Source of the DNA: Oscillospiraceae bacterium
GTDB taxonomy: Bacteria; Bacillota; Clostridia; Oscillospirales; Oscillospiraceae
DNA length: 57,267 bases
Assembly (NCBI GenBank): GCA_009778485.1
Contig: WRJQ01000004.1
Coordinates: 1-57,267, forward strand
Direction: 5' to 3'
Made by a program: the position numbers and the translations under genes. This document shows, piece after piece, positions 32,362 through 43,519 of this stretch; positions within the stretch are counted from its first letter, which is position 1, and every line of letters begins with the position of its first letter. The notes under the pieces were generated by a model. The model ran no database searches. It saw only the letters and a list, made by a program, of their open reading frames with translations, and had not been told where the DNA came from.

Positions 32362-33072
32362 ATGCTGGATCCTGTATTTGAGAAAATGGAACGGATTATA
32401 GTGTTTGATTTTGAACTGTTCGGCAGGAAGTTCGAGGTCAGCAACACTATATTCGTTACGTGGATCATCATGGCAATCCTTATCGCTTTGTCGTTGCTGT
32501 TTACGCGAAAACTATCCGTGCGCAGCCCCGGGAAGCTGCAGCGGGTCGCAGAGCTCCTCGCGGAGACAGTTAACAACCTCTGCAAAGAGTCGATAGGCGG
32601 GCACTGGCGCAGGTTCATGCCCTACCTCGGCACGCTGATACTCTACATAGGAATGTGCAACATCATCTCGATATTCAACTTTATCCCCGGTTTGCACATC
32701 TACCCTCCGACCAAGGACATCAACGTTACAGGCGCTCTGGCCGCGATCAGCATAGCGATAGTAATATACTCAGGGTTCCGGTACAAGGGCTTCAAGGGCT
32801 GGGCGAAGAGCCTCGCGGACCCGATGCCGCTCATGGTACCGTTCAAGCTCCTGGAATATGTGACCAAGCCGCTTTCGCTATGCCTGCGGTTGTTTGGCAA
32901 CGTTATTGCGGCCTTTATCATTATGGAGATGCTCATAGCGCTGCTGCCAATCGTCGCATCGCCATTCAGCGCGTATTTCGATTTGTTCGACGGAATACTG
33001 CAAGCATATATCTTCGTATATTTGACTTCGATATATATCGGTGAAGCGATCGAGGTCGAAGAGCATACATAG
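32362..33072 (+). CDS. atpB: ATP synthase F0 subunit a, set 1
   Basis: Membrane stator subunit that forms the two ion half-channels against the c ring. At 236 residues it has five to six helices. The essential Arg lies in SLCLRLFGNVIAAFIIMEML (about residue 175), and the last helix contains LQAYIFVYLTSIYIGEAIEVEE, a family signature. ATG 32362 is 2 bp behind the small membrane protein gene. It is the first subunit of a canonical a-c-b-delta-alpha-gamma-beta-epsilon order. Confidence 0.95.
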   Translation: MLDPVFEKMERIIVFDFELFGRKFEVSNTIFVTWIIMAILIALSLLFTRKLSVRSPGKLQRVAELLAETVNNLCKESIGGHWRRFMPYLGTLILYIGMCNIISIFNFIPGLHIYPPTKDINVTGALAAISIAIVIYSGFRYKGFKGWAKSLADPMPLMVPFKLLEYVTKPLSLCLRLFGNVIAAFIIMEMLIALLPIVASPFSAYFDLFDGILQAYIFVYLTSIYIGEAIEVEEHT

Positions 33073-33124
33073 GAGCCTTGGTGCCTACCACCATAAACTT
33101 TTGCGCAAGGAAAGGATTTAAATT

Positions 33125-33346
33125 ATGAACACATTCGCGGCATTGGGAGCGGGGATCGCCGTTCTGACGAGCATAGGCGCGGCCATAGGCGTCGGCCTCA
33201 GCGCAGGCAAAGGCGCGGAGTCTATCGCCAGGCAGCCGGAAAAGGAAAAATCGATCCGCTCGCTCGCATTCCTTGGCATGGTCCTGTCGGAAGCCTGCGC
33301 CATTTACGGGCTGCTGATTGCGCTGCTCCTGTTCACTAAAGCGTAA
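33125..33346 (+). CDS. atpE: ATP synthase F0 subunit c, set 1
   Basis: Proteolipid of the rotating ring, 73 residues, two helices joined by the ARQPEKEKS loop. The ion-carrying Glu sits in helix 2 (MVLSEACAIYG). Compared with Na+-binding c subunits such as that of Ilyobacter tartaricus (Gln in helix 1, Glu-Ser-Thr in helix 2), here the helix 1 position is Val (IGVGLSAGKG) and Glu is followed by Ala-Cys. This points to H+ rather than Na+, as an inference. SD AAGGA precedes ATG 33125. Confidence 0.95.
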   Translation: MNTFAALGAGIAVLTSIGAAIGVGLSAGKGAESIARQPEKEKSIRSLAFLGMVLSEACAIYGLLIALLLFTKA

Positions 33347-33351
33347 CCGCC

Positions 33352-33837
33352 ATGAACCTCTTTGATTTCTACATCCCCGAATGGTTCTTCGTCGCGCTCA
33401 ACCTGGCGATACTCGTCTTCGTACTCAGGCGCGTCCTATGGAAGCCTGTGAACAAAATCCTCGATGAGCGCGCAGAAATCGCGGAGAAGGCTGCACAGGA
33501 CGCGCAGGAAGCCGCGCGGCTTCTGGAGGAGATGGATCAGCTCCGCTCTAAGTTCGACGCTGACATGGAGACCTTGACCGTCGAGCTTATGAAGGACGCG
33601 CGCGCACGCGCCGGCCAGGAGTATGACAGGATCATCGGCGACGCAGAGAAGAAAGCGGATCAAATCATTCAGGCGGCGAAGGTGAAGGCCGGCCAGGAGC
33701 ACGATGTCATGATGGAAGAGACAAAGAAACAGGTAGTCTCGGTCGCCATCGACATCACAGGGCTGCTGCTTGGCGCCAGCATGGATACTGACAAGAACAA
33801 AGCGCTGCTTGAGAACTATCTTTCAGGAAAGGCGTGA
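33352..33837 (+). CDS. atpF: ATP synthase F0 subunit b, set 1
   Basis: Peripheral stalk subunit, 161 residues. One N-terminal membrane helix (WFFVALNLAILVFVLRRVLW, residues 11-30) ends in the family motif LWKPVNKILDERA. The rest is a long charged helix that dimerises and reaches up to delta. It begins 5 bp after atpE without a clear SD, so translation is probably coupled. Confidence 0.93.
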   Translation: MNLFDFYIPEWFFVALNLAILVFVLRRVLWKPVNKILDERAEIAEKAAQDAQEAARLLEEMDQLRSKFDADMETLTVELMKDARARAGQEYDRIIGDAEKKADQIIQAAKVKAGQEHDVMMEETKKQVVSVAIDITGLLLGASMDTDKNKALLENYLSGKA

Positions 33838-33849
33838 GACGAGTACCGT

Positions 33850-34383
33850 ATGGCAAAGGTATCCGAGAGATATGCGGAGGCTCTGTTTGACGCCGCGACG
33901 CGCCTGGGATGCGCGGAAGAGGTCGCAGATGAGCTGCCCGCTATCAGCCTGCTTATTTCCGGCTGCGGCCGGTATCTTGGCGACCCGAATATCAGCCGTG
34001 CCGATAAAGCCTCCGCGCTGCGCGAGCAGCTCTCGGGCAATATATGCGCCCTATCGATGGAGTTCGTCCTCTTATTGCTCAACCGGAGGCACATAAAACA
34101 CTTTCCTGAAGCCTCGGAACAGTTCGGGCGGCTGGTCAATGCGTACCTCGACCGGGTGACCGTAAAGCTCAGGACTCCCTATGAGCCGGGGGCTGAGTTG
34201 CTGGAGCGGCTTAAAGGCCGCTTCATCGAAGAAGGGCTGATCCCGGAAAACGCGAAAGACATATCGTTTGATATTATTGAAGATAGCGACATCGTCGGAG
34301 GGTTCATAGCGAGCTGCAACGGGCGTCAGATTGACACGTCGCTCAGGGCGACGCTTGTCAAGATCCGCCGGGCGCAGCGATAA
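33850..34383 (+). CDS. atpH: ATP synthase F1 subunit delta, set 1
   Basis: Connects the b stalk to the top of F1, 177 residues. The helical N-terminal domain (about 1-105; KVSERYAEALFDAATRLG) binds alpha N-termini in known enzymes. The C-terminal domain (about 106-177; VTVKLRTPYEPGAELLERLK, then IVGGFIASCNGRQIDTS) binds b. The C-terminal motif GGFIA-x-x-x-G-x-x-x-D-x-S is the one found fused to the alpha subunit of set 2. ATG 33850 is 12 bp behind atpF. Confidence 0.95.
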   Translation: MAKVSERYAEALFDAATRLGCAEEVADELPAISLLISGCGRYLGDPNISRADKASALREQLSGNICALSMEFVLLLLNRRHIKHFPEASEQFGRLVNAYLDRVTVKLRTPYEPGAELLERLKGRFIEEGLIPENAKDISFDIIEDSDIVGGFIASCNGRQIDTSLRATLVKIRRAQR

Positions 34384-34413
34384 CCGCTCCACCGAAAGGA
34401 TAAGACAGATAAT

Positions 34414-35937
34414 ATGGCGTCTATTGATGTTGATGAAATAAGCAGAACCTTGCTCGAAAGGGTCCGGCATTCGACGCAGTCGCCGGACGTCGACGAAGTC
34501 GGCACCGTAATACAGATTGGCGACGGCATTGCCCGCATCTACGGGCTCGAAAAATGCATGGCCGGGGAGTTGCTGGAGTTCGATACCGGAGATATGGGCA
34601 TGGCTCTCAACCTGGAAGAAGACAACGTAGGCTCCGTGCTTTTCACTTCCGGCGCCATGGTCAGGGAAGGCTCCGGCGTAAAAAGGACCGGGAGGACTAT
34701 GCAAGTCTCCGTCGGGGATGCGCTGCTTGGCCGCGTCGTCTCCCCCCTGACGGAAGCTCTTGACGGTAAAGAACCCATAAACACAGACAAGTTCCGCCCC
34801 GCAGAGGCTGTCGCCACGGGCGTGACGGAGAGGCAGCCTGTCAACGAACCGCTGCAGACAGGCGTTATGGCGATAGACTCTATGATACCAATCGGGAAGG
34901 GGCAGCGCCAGCTCATCATCGGGGACCGCCAGACGGGCAAGACAGCGATTGCCGTGGACGCGATGATAAACCAAAAGGATAAGGGCGTCATTTGCGTTTA
35001 TGTCGCCATCGGGCAGAAAGCTTCGGTCATTGCGGGGATCGTCAACATCCTCAGCAGGCACGGCGCCATGGATAATACCGTGGTCGTCGCGACGACGTCC
35101 AGCGACTCCGCGCCTTTGCAGTTCCTGGCCCCATACGCCGGTTGCGCGATAGCGGAGGAGTTCATGTATGCCGGCAAGGACGTCTTGATTGTGTACGACG
35201 ACCTGAGCAAGCACGCCGTCGCCTATCGCACGATGTCGCTGCTCTTGAAACGCCCGCCGGGTCGCGAAGCCTATCCCGGGGATGTGTTTTACCTGCACTC
35301 GAGGCTGCTCGAGCGCGCGGCGCGCCTGTCCGAGCCCCTCGGCGGCGGTTCGATAACGGCTCTGCCGATTGTCGAGACGCTATCCGGAGACATCTCGGCG
35401 TATATACCGACCAACGTCATCTCCATCACCGACGGGCAGATATTCCTCGAGTCCGAACTCTTCCATTCAGGGATTCGGCCCGCAATAAACGTCGGGCTGT
35501 CAGTATCGCGCGTCGGCGGTTCCGCGCAGACGAAAGCTATGAAAAACGTCGCTGCCTCCTTGCGCATTGAACTGGCACAATACCGCGAGCTTCAGGTCTT
35601 TTCGCAGCTCGGTTCGGATCTGGACGAGTCTACGAGGGCGCGCCTGAACCATGGCTCAAAGCTGATGGATACGCTGAAACAGAGGCAGTACAACCCCCTG
35701 CCGATGGAGGAGCAGGTCGTGATACTATACTGCGCGAAGCACGGCTATCTCGCCGATTTGCCGTTTTATGACGTCGCGCGCTTCAATCAGGGGCTGGTCG
35801 CGCATGTGAGATCCTCAGCCCCGGAGATACTCGAGGACATCGTCAAGACGCATGACTTCACGGCTGAAACTGAGGAGCGGCTCAAGGCGGCCGCCGGCGC
35901 ATACAAGGATTCGTTCAAACACTCTCAGACAGTATAG
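34414..35937 (+). CDS. atpA: ATP synthase F1 subunit alpha, set 1
   Basis: Non-catalytic nucleotide-binding subunit of the alpha3beta3 head, 507 residues, normal length. Walker [13 protein letters not shown] (about residue 170), Walker [14 protein letters not shown], and the signature [22 protein letters not shown]. The N-terminal segment [18 protein letters not shown] is the ordinary alpha N-terminus that contacts delta, in contrast to set 2. SD GAAAGGAT precedes ATG 34414. A 166-bp mobile-element-like hairpin separates it from gamma. Confidence 0.97.
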   Translation: MASIDVDEISRTLLERVRHSTQSPDVDEVGTVIQIGDGIARIYGLEKCMAGELLEFDTGDMGMALNLEEDNVGSVLFTSGAMVREGSGVKRTGRTMQVSVGDALLGRVVSPLTEALDGKEPINTDKFRPAEAVATGVTERQPVNEPLQTGVMAIDSMIPIGKGQRQLIIGDRQTGKTAIAVDAMINQKDKGVICVYVAIGQKASVIAGIVNILSRHGAMDNTVVVATTSSDSAPLQFLAPYAGCAIAEEFMYAGKDVLIVYDDLSKHAVAYRTMSLLLKRPPGREAYPGDVFYLHSRLLERAARLSEPLGGGSITALPIVETLSGDISAYIPTNVISITDGQIFLESELFHSGIRPAINVGLSVSRVGGSAQTKAMKNVAASLRIELAQYRELQVFSQLGSDLDESTRARLNHGSKLMDTLKQRQYNPLPMEEQVVILYCAKHGYLADLPFYDVARFNQGLVAHVRSSAPEILEDIVKTHDFTAETEERLKAAAGAYKDSFKHSQTV

Positions 35938-35998
35938 CGAGCGCGTAACTCCGGGGGCTCCGGGGCGAGCGCTTGATTCGAACCTATACGCGCACCAA

Positions 35999-36164
35999 TT
36001 ATACTAGCGTGCGCAAATATTCGCCACGTTGCGCCGGTCTTTTTGCTCTCATGCGGCGCGTCAAAACCTTGAAAGGCTTCTAGCATTCCTGCGGCTTTGC
36101 CCCACCACCTGAGAGCAAAAATCCTTGGCGGATCATTGGCAAATATTTACGCACGCTAGTATAA
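35999..36164. mobile_element. MITE-like hairpin element 2 (166 bp) inside the atp operon
   Basis: Terminal inverted repeats of about 28 nt with 2 mismatches: left TTATACTAGCGTGCGCAAAT, right (inverted) TTATACTAGCGTGCGTAAAT. Inner segments pair as well (TTTTTGCTCTCA and TGAGAGCAAAAA), so it can fold end to end. It has no coding capacity. The termini differ from element 1, so it belongs to another family. It sits between atpA and atpG and must be transcribed with them. Target-site duplication is not clear (perhaps TA). Confidence 0.82.
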
Positions 36165-36171
36165 CTACTCC

Positions 36172-36186
36172 GGAAGGAGGCCTTCC
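36172..36186 (+). promoter_or_regulatory. SD of atpG inside a small hairpin
   Basis: GGAAGG-AGG-CCTTCC (36172-36186) is a 6-bp stem with 3-nt loop containing the AAGGAGG that serves ATG 36195. Folding would hide the SD and lower gamma translation. Confidence 0.5.
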
Positions 36187-36194
36187 ACAGCTAT

Positions 36195-38965
<2,771 letters not shown>

Positions 38966-38983
38966 TCGGAGGGCCGCAGGGAA

Positions 38984-39247
38984 ATGCTGCTTGGTTTTAT
39001 TATAGGCGTGGTGTCCGGCACAGCTCAGTTCATCATGCTCGCGAGGTTCACAAAGACGGTGACGGACGGCACTCTCGGCAAAAGGGCCGTCATCTTCGCC
39101 GCGTCGCAGTTCCTGCTGCCTCTGGTAGTACTGCTGCTGTGCGCTTTCTTCCTGCGCGAGAGCCTTGTCTGGACCGCCACCGGCATGGTCGCCGCGCTCG
39201 GCGTCTACGCTTTCGCGCGCTTTTTACTGACAAACAGGAATAAATGA
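38984..39247 (+). CDS. Small membrane protein (AtpI/AtpR-like by position)
   Basis: An 87-residue hydrophobic protein with three likely helices (LLGFIIGVVSGTAQFIMLAR, AVIFAASQFLLPLVVLLLCA, LVWTATGMVAALGVYAFARF) and a basic end. It begins 18 bp after atpC of set 1 and ends 12 bp before the subunit a gene of set 2, the place where atpI (assembly factor) or atpR (N-ATPase) genes stand. Charged Arg residues between helices resemble AtpR loosely. Sequence alone does not decide the family. Confidence 0.7.
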   Translation: MLLGFIIGVVSGTAQFIMLARFTKTVTDGTLGKRAVIFAASQFLLPLVVLLLCAFFLRESLVWTATGMVAALGVYAFARFLLTNRNK

Positions 39248-39259
39248 GGATTAGTCGAT

Positions 39260-40147
39260 ATGATGAACTGGATACTGCTGTGCGCCGCCGTACCGGTCAC
39301 GGCCGGCGGTTTGCTCTGGCGGCGAAGCGCCGGCAGGCGGATCAGCGCCGACCGGGCGAAAAGGCGGAGCCGCGTGAGAGCAGTCGCTACGATGACAGCC
39401 GCCATCGGCATCTATCTGTTTTTGACGCAGCTTATCAGCATCATATTCGGAACGCGCGAAAGCGAAGGTTTCGCCTTTTCGCTCTGGCCGGACCGCGTCA
39501 AGCTCCTGGGGGTAAGTCTCAGCGTAACGACAATATACACCTGGGCGGCCATGGCTGCGCTTATTGTAGTTGCAATAATACTGCGGCTGGCGATAGTTTC
39601 ACGTTTTCGCGCCGATAACCCGAAAGGAGCGCAAAACGCGCTTGAACTGATAGTTGAAACAGTCGGCAAATACACGGGCTCGCAGGCGCACGGCACAGGC
39701 GAGATACTATGCTCATATATCCTGTCTATCGGCGCGTTTATGATCGCGTGCGCGCTGCTCGAACTATTCCGGCTGCGGGCTCCGACCTCGGACATAACTA
39801 TGACCTTTGCTCTAGCGTTTATGACCTTCCTGCTAATCAACGCATACGGCATAAAGCGCAAGGGGCTCAAAGGGCGCGTCAAGACGCTTGCGTCGCCGAC
39901 CCCTGTAGTGTTCGTTTTCCGCGCCATCGCTGAGTTTGCCATTCCTGTATCGATGGCATGCAGGCTGTTCGGCAATATGCTCGGGGGTATGATTGTCATG
40001 GACCTGCTATACTCGGCGCTGGGCAACGGCGCCGTGGGGATACCCAGCGTCATCGGGCTGTTCTTCAACGTGTTCCACCCGCTGATCCAGGTGTTCATAT
40101 TTGTGACGCTAACGCTCACATTCATCAATGAAGCGATAGAAGTTTAA
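39260..40147 (+). CDS. atpB: ATP synthase F0 subunit a, set 2
   Basis: Second subunit a, 295 residues, about 60 longer than set 1. The extra length is at the N-terminus: a helix, a basic stretch (RRSAGRRISADRAKRRSR) and another helix before the common core. The essential Arg is in SMACRLFGNMLGGMIVMDLL and the last helix is LIQVFIFVTLTLTFINEAIEV. ATG 39260 (or 39263) follows GAGGATT. Divergence from the set 1 protein is large, so this is an old duplication or a separate acquisition. Confidence 0.92.
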   Translation: MMNWILLCAAVPVTAGGLLWRRSAGRRISADRAKRRSRVRAVATMTAAIGIYLFLTQLISIIFGTRESEGFAFSLWPDRVKLLGVSLSVTTIYTWAAMAALIVVAIILRLAIVSRFRADNPKGAQNALELIVETVGKYTGSQAHGTGEILCSYILSIGAFMIACALLELFRLRAPTSDITMTFALAFMTFLLINAYGIKRKGLKGRVKTLASPTPVVFVFRAIAEFAIPVSMACRLFGNMLGGMIVMDLLYSALGNGAVGIPSVIGLFFNVFHPLIQVFIFVTLTLTFINEAIEV

Positions 40148-40171
40148 GTGACAAGGGGGATAAACTTTAAT

Positions 40172-40384
40172 ATGACTGAGATAGGCGCGGCGCTCTGCCT
40201 GCTATCCTGCGTGGCTGCGGCGCTATCGATGGGACTGGCGACGAGCAAGGCCGTCGACGCAGTCGCAAGGCAACCGGAAGCGTCGGGCAAGATCAACGCA
40301 ATACTGCTCCTCGGGCTTGCGCTAACCGAGTCGGCAGCGATATACGGCTTCGTAACAGCGCTGATAATGCTGTTTAGAGGGTAG
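40172..40384 (+). CDS. atpE: ATP synthase F0 subunit c, set 2
   Basis: Second proteolipid, 70 residues from ATG 40172; GTG 40148 would add eight residues but sits before the AAGGGGG SD. The two helices are joined by [10 protein letters not shown]. The ion-binding Glu is in [11 protein letters not shown]: Glu-Ser, as in Na+-binding c subunits, but the following Thr is Ala and the helix 1 Gln is Met ([11 protein letters not shown]). The site is therefore mixed: unlike set 1, yet not a full Na+ signature. Confidence 0.92.
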   Translation: MTEIGAALCLLSCVAAALSMGLATSKAVDAVARQPEASGKINAILLLGLALTESAAIYGFVTALIMLFRG

Positions 40385-40396
40385 GCGACATTCATC

Positions 40397-40873
40397 ATGG
40401 AACTACATCCCGCAGATATACTGATTAACATCGTGAACATCGCGGTGCTCTTCATACTGCTGCGCCTCATCCTCTGGAAACCAATCAGCAAACACCTGTC
40501 CGAGCGCGCGGGGCGGGTCCGCAGCGAGCTGGAAGAGGCCGATAAGACTCTGGCTGACGCCCGGGAGCTCAAACAGGAGTACGCGGACGAACTGGAAGGT
40601 ATTGAGTCGCGCGCGCGAGATTCAATGCGAGAGAGTAGGGTAAAGGCGGCAGAGGAAGCGGAGCGGATACTGGACGACGCACGCGAAAAATCCGCCGACA
40701 TGCTTGGCCGCGCCCGCGAACGCATAGCGGAGGAGCGGGAGCAGGCCGTTGACAGCGCGCGCCGCGAAGTGACTGAACTCGCGGCGAAAATGGCCGCGAA
40801 CATCCTCAAGCGCGAAGTCGCGCAATCCGACAGCCTCAGCGCAGCGGAAGAATTCTTTCGCGAGGAAGGATAA
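40397..40873 (+). CDS. atpF: ATP synthase F0 subunit b, set 2
   Basis: Second peripheral stalk subunit, 158 residues: one N-terminal helix (ILINIVNIAVLFILLRLILW) ending in LWKPISKHLSERAGRV, then a long charged helix with many Arg, Glu and Ala. It is a normal b, not a b-delta fusion. Its C-terminus should meet the delta-like domain carried by the next gene product. It starts 12 bp after atpE. Confidence 0.92.
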   Translation: MELHPADILINIVNIAVLFILLRLILWKPISKHLSERAGRVRSELEEADKTLADARELKQEYADELEGIESRARDSMRESRVKAAEEAERILDDAREKSADMLGRARERIAEEREQAVDSARREVTELAAKMAANILKREVAQSDSLSAAEEFFREEG

Positions 40874-40882
40874 GCGCCCTTT

Positions 40883-42649
40883 ATGGAAAAGCCTCTTCTT
40901 ATCGTAGCCTCGGACAAGGATTCCGCGCTGGTCGAAACTGTGCGCGCCGGCTTCAAACGCAGGCTCGGCAGGGAGCTCGACTTCGAGGTAACTACGGACG
41001 AAAAAATAACCGGCGGATTCATTGCGATAGTCGATGGAAAAGTCTATGACGCAAGCTTTGGCTCCCGCCTGGACGAACTCAGCCGCCTCATGCTGGAAAC
41101 AGACGCCGGCGCTGAAGTCGAACCTCCGTCATTCACGTCCGTAAGCGCGTTGCTCAGGGAACGCGTCTTATCTGCGGCAGCGGATCCCCTCATATACGAG
41201 TATGGCGTCGTGGAGAGCTGCAGCGACGATATCGTGCATATCAGCGGCTTGTCAAACTGCCATGCCGGGGAACTTGTTGAGTTTGACGGCGGAGCCGCGG
41301 GGCTGATCATGGACGTCAGCCTTGGCGGAGCCGGCGCCGCGCTGCTGGGCGGAACAGCCATGCCATCGGGCATGGTGCGCGGGACAGGACGCGCTGCGGA
41401 GATTTGCGTAGGCGAAGAACTCCTCGGGCGGATAATCGACCCGCTGGGGAACCCGCTGGACGACAGGGAGCTGAGAAGCCTCAAGCGGCGCGCAATCGAA
41501 GCGCCGGCGCCGACGATAATACAGCGGGCTCCGGTTGATACGCCTCTCGAAACGGGCATACTCTCAATCGACAGCATGATACCGATCGGGCGCGGCCAAC
41601 GCGAACTGATAATCGGGGACAGGCAGACGGGAAAAACCTCGATTGCGCTCTCCGCGATGATCAACCAGCGCGATAGCGGCGTTATTTGCATATATTGCGC
41701 AATCGGGCAAAAAGCGTCCACAGTCGCGGGCGTCGCGCATACGCTCGAAAGAGCAGGTGCGCTCGAGCACACGATAATAGTCGCCGCGTTCGGCAGCGAC
41801 ACGGCTGCGATGCAGTATATAGCGCCTTACGCCGCATGCGCCATCGCGGAAGACTTCATGTACAAGGGGCGCGACACCCTGGTGATCTATGACGACCTGT
41901 CGAAACACGCCGTGGCGTACCGGACCATGTCCTTGCTGCTTCGCCGTCCTTCGGGGCGCGAAGCCTACCCGGGCGACGTATTCTACTTGCACAGCAGACT
42001 GCTCGAACGCTCCGCGAAGCTCGCCCCGGAGCACGGCGGGGGTTCGATGACGGCGCTTCCAATAGTCGAGACGCTTGCGGGCGACATCTCCGCGTATATC
42101 CCGACCAATATTATATCCATCACCGACGGGCAGATTTTCCTCGACACGGAAATGTTCAATGCAGGCCGCCGACCCTCGATAAACGTCGGCCTTTCGGTTT
42201 CACGCGTCGGGCGCGCCGCGCAGAGCAGGGCTATGCGCGACGTGTCGGTAAGCCTGAGGCTCGAAGTCGCCCAATACAGGGACATCGCGGTGTTCGCGCA
42301 GTTCGGCGCGGATATCGACTCAGCGACGGCTGCCCAGCTCAAGCGCGGCGAAAGGCTGACGCGCCTTCTGATCCAGCCCACGGAGAGAAACTACACGCTC
42401 GCGGAGCAAGTCTCGCTGCTACTTGCTGCTTCGATGAACCTGTTTGGGGAGGCAGATGAGGCCGAGATAGACCGGATCGTTCCGGCCCTTATGGACTTTC
42501 TGGCCGATAGCGGCAGGGCGGTCATGCGCGGCGTCGTCTCCACAGGCCAACTGACGGATAGCGACAGGGAGGACCTTGCAAGGCTGATGAAGCTCTTTAT
42601 GTCCGAGTACTCTGCGGGAGGAGGTATTGCCCATGCCGGGAACGAATGA
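40883..42649 (+). CDS. atpA: Delta C-terminal domain-alpha fusion, ATP synthase set 2
   Basis: F1 alpha subunit with an unusual N-terminus, 588 residues. Residues about 1-75 (KPLLIVASDKDSALVETVRA, then EVTTDEKITGGFIAIVDGKV, YDASFGSRLDELSR) align with the C-terminal domain of delta. The match to set 1 AtpH is IVGGFIASCNGRQIDTSLRA. After a linker of about 20 residues the alpha part begins (SVSALLRERVLSAAADPLIY). It is complete: Walker [15 protein letters not shown], Walker [13 protein letters not shown], signature [22 protein letters not shown]. No separate delta gene exists in set 2 and the delta N-terminal domain is missing. The fusion may tie b directly to one alpha, or to all three. Confidence 0.93.
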   Translation: MEKPLLIVASDKDSALVETVRAGFKRRLGRELDFEVTTDEKITGGFIAIVDGKVYDASFGSRLDELSRLMLETDAGAEVEPPSFTSVSALLRERVLSAAADPLIYEYGVVESCSDDIVHISGLSNCHAGELVEFDGGAAGLIMDVSLGGAGAALLGGTAMPSGMVRGTGRAAEICVGEELLGRIIDPLGNPLDDRELRSLKRRAIEAPAPTIIQRAPVDTPLETGILSIDSMIPIGRGQRELIIGDRQTGKTSIALSAMINQRDSGVICIYCAIGQKASTVAGVAHTLERAGALEHTIIVAAFGSDTAAMQYIAPYAACAIAEDFMYKGRDTLVIYDDLSKHAVAYRTMSLLLRRPSGREAYPGDVFYLHSRLLERSAKLAPEHGGGSMTALPIVETLAGDISAYIPTNIISITDGQIFLDTEMFNAGRRPSINVGLSVSRVGRAAQSRAMRDVSVSLRLEVAQYRDIAVFAQFGADIDSATAAQLKRGERLTRLLIQPTERNYTLAEQVSLLLAASMNLFGEADEAEIDRIVPALMDFLADSGRAVMRGVVSTGQLTDSDREDLARLMKLFMSEYSAGGGIAHAGNE

Positions 42650-43484
42650 GATTCGCCGCCATATGGCGGCAGTCGAGCAAACGCAAAAGATTACGGGCGC
42701 GATGGAAATGATCTCCTCCAACAGGATGCGCCAGGTAATGGGGCATATCGACCAAAACCGACTGTATTTCGCAAACATCCGCCGCATGATGAAGGAACTG
42801 CTGACGTCTCCGCACGAAACGACGCACCCTTGTTTCCTGGAGCGCCCGCGCAGCCACAATACATTCCTCGTTATATCCGGCGACAAGAGCCTGTGCGGCG
42901 CGCATAACGCGAACGTGCTCAACTACACTCTGGCGAGGCTCAAGGAGACGCCGGGCAGCGCTTTGATAACCCTGGGGCACACCGCCGAAGACTTCTTTAT
43001 TGCCCATGGCATCATTCCCGACATCGCGCTGCTTGGAATTGTGCACGATCCGACTCTCGCCAAAGCGCGCGAAGTCGCGAGCGAACTGACGCGCCTGTAC
43101 GAAGATGAACTGACGGACGACATCAGGATTATTTATACTTCATTCTACGGAGACTCCAAAGGGAAGCCGGTCGAGTTCAGGCTTCTGCCGATAATACTCC
43201 ACGATTATGACGACGTCAGCGACGCGGAGTCGCTCGTGGAGATACTATACCACCCGTCGCCGCAGACTGTGCTCGACATGCTGGTACCGCAGTATACAAT
43301 TGGGCTTTTGTTCGGAGTGCTGGTTCAGGCGTACGCGAGCGAGCACTACGCGCGAATGAACGCTATGCACACATCGACGAAAAACGCTTCGGAAATGCTC
43401 GACGGGCTGCGAACCAAGCATAATCTCGCGCGGCAGAGCGCGATAACGAATGAAATGTCGATAACAGCGCACCCGCAATTGTAA
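42633..43484 (+). CDS. atpG: ATP synthase F1 subunit gamma, set 2
   Basis: Second central shaft, 283 residues. N-terminal helix IRRHMAAVEQTQKITGAMEMISSNRMRQ, Rossmann part FLVISGDKSLCGAHNANVL, C-terminal helix MNAMHTSTKNASEMLDGLRTKHNLARQSAITNEM. ATG 42633 is chosen for spacing from GGAGGAGG (42617-42624); it overlaps the alpha gene by 17 bp, so translation is coupled. It ends in TAATG, overlapping a possible start of the ABC gene. Confidence 0.93.
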   Translation: MPGTNEIRRHMAAVEQTQKITGAMEMISSNRMRQVMGHIDQNRLYFANIRRMMKELLTSPHETTHPCFLERPRSHNTFLVISGDKSLCGAHNANVLNYTLARLKETPGSALITLGHTAEDFFIAHGIIPDIALLGIVHDPTLAKAREVASELTRLYEDELTDDIRIIYTSFYGDSKGKPVEFRLLPIILHDYDDVSDAESLVEILYHPSPQTVLDMLVPQYTIGLLFGVLVQAYASEHYARMNAMHTSTKNASEMLDGLRTKHNLARQSAITNEMSITAHPQL

Positions 43485-43519
43485 TGGATCGTTGCGGAAA
43501 TGAGAGGAGAACATACCAA

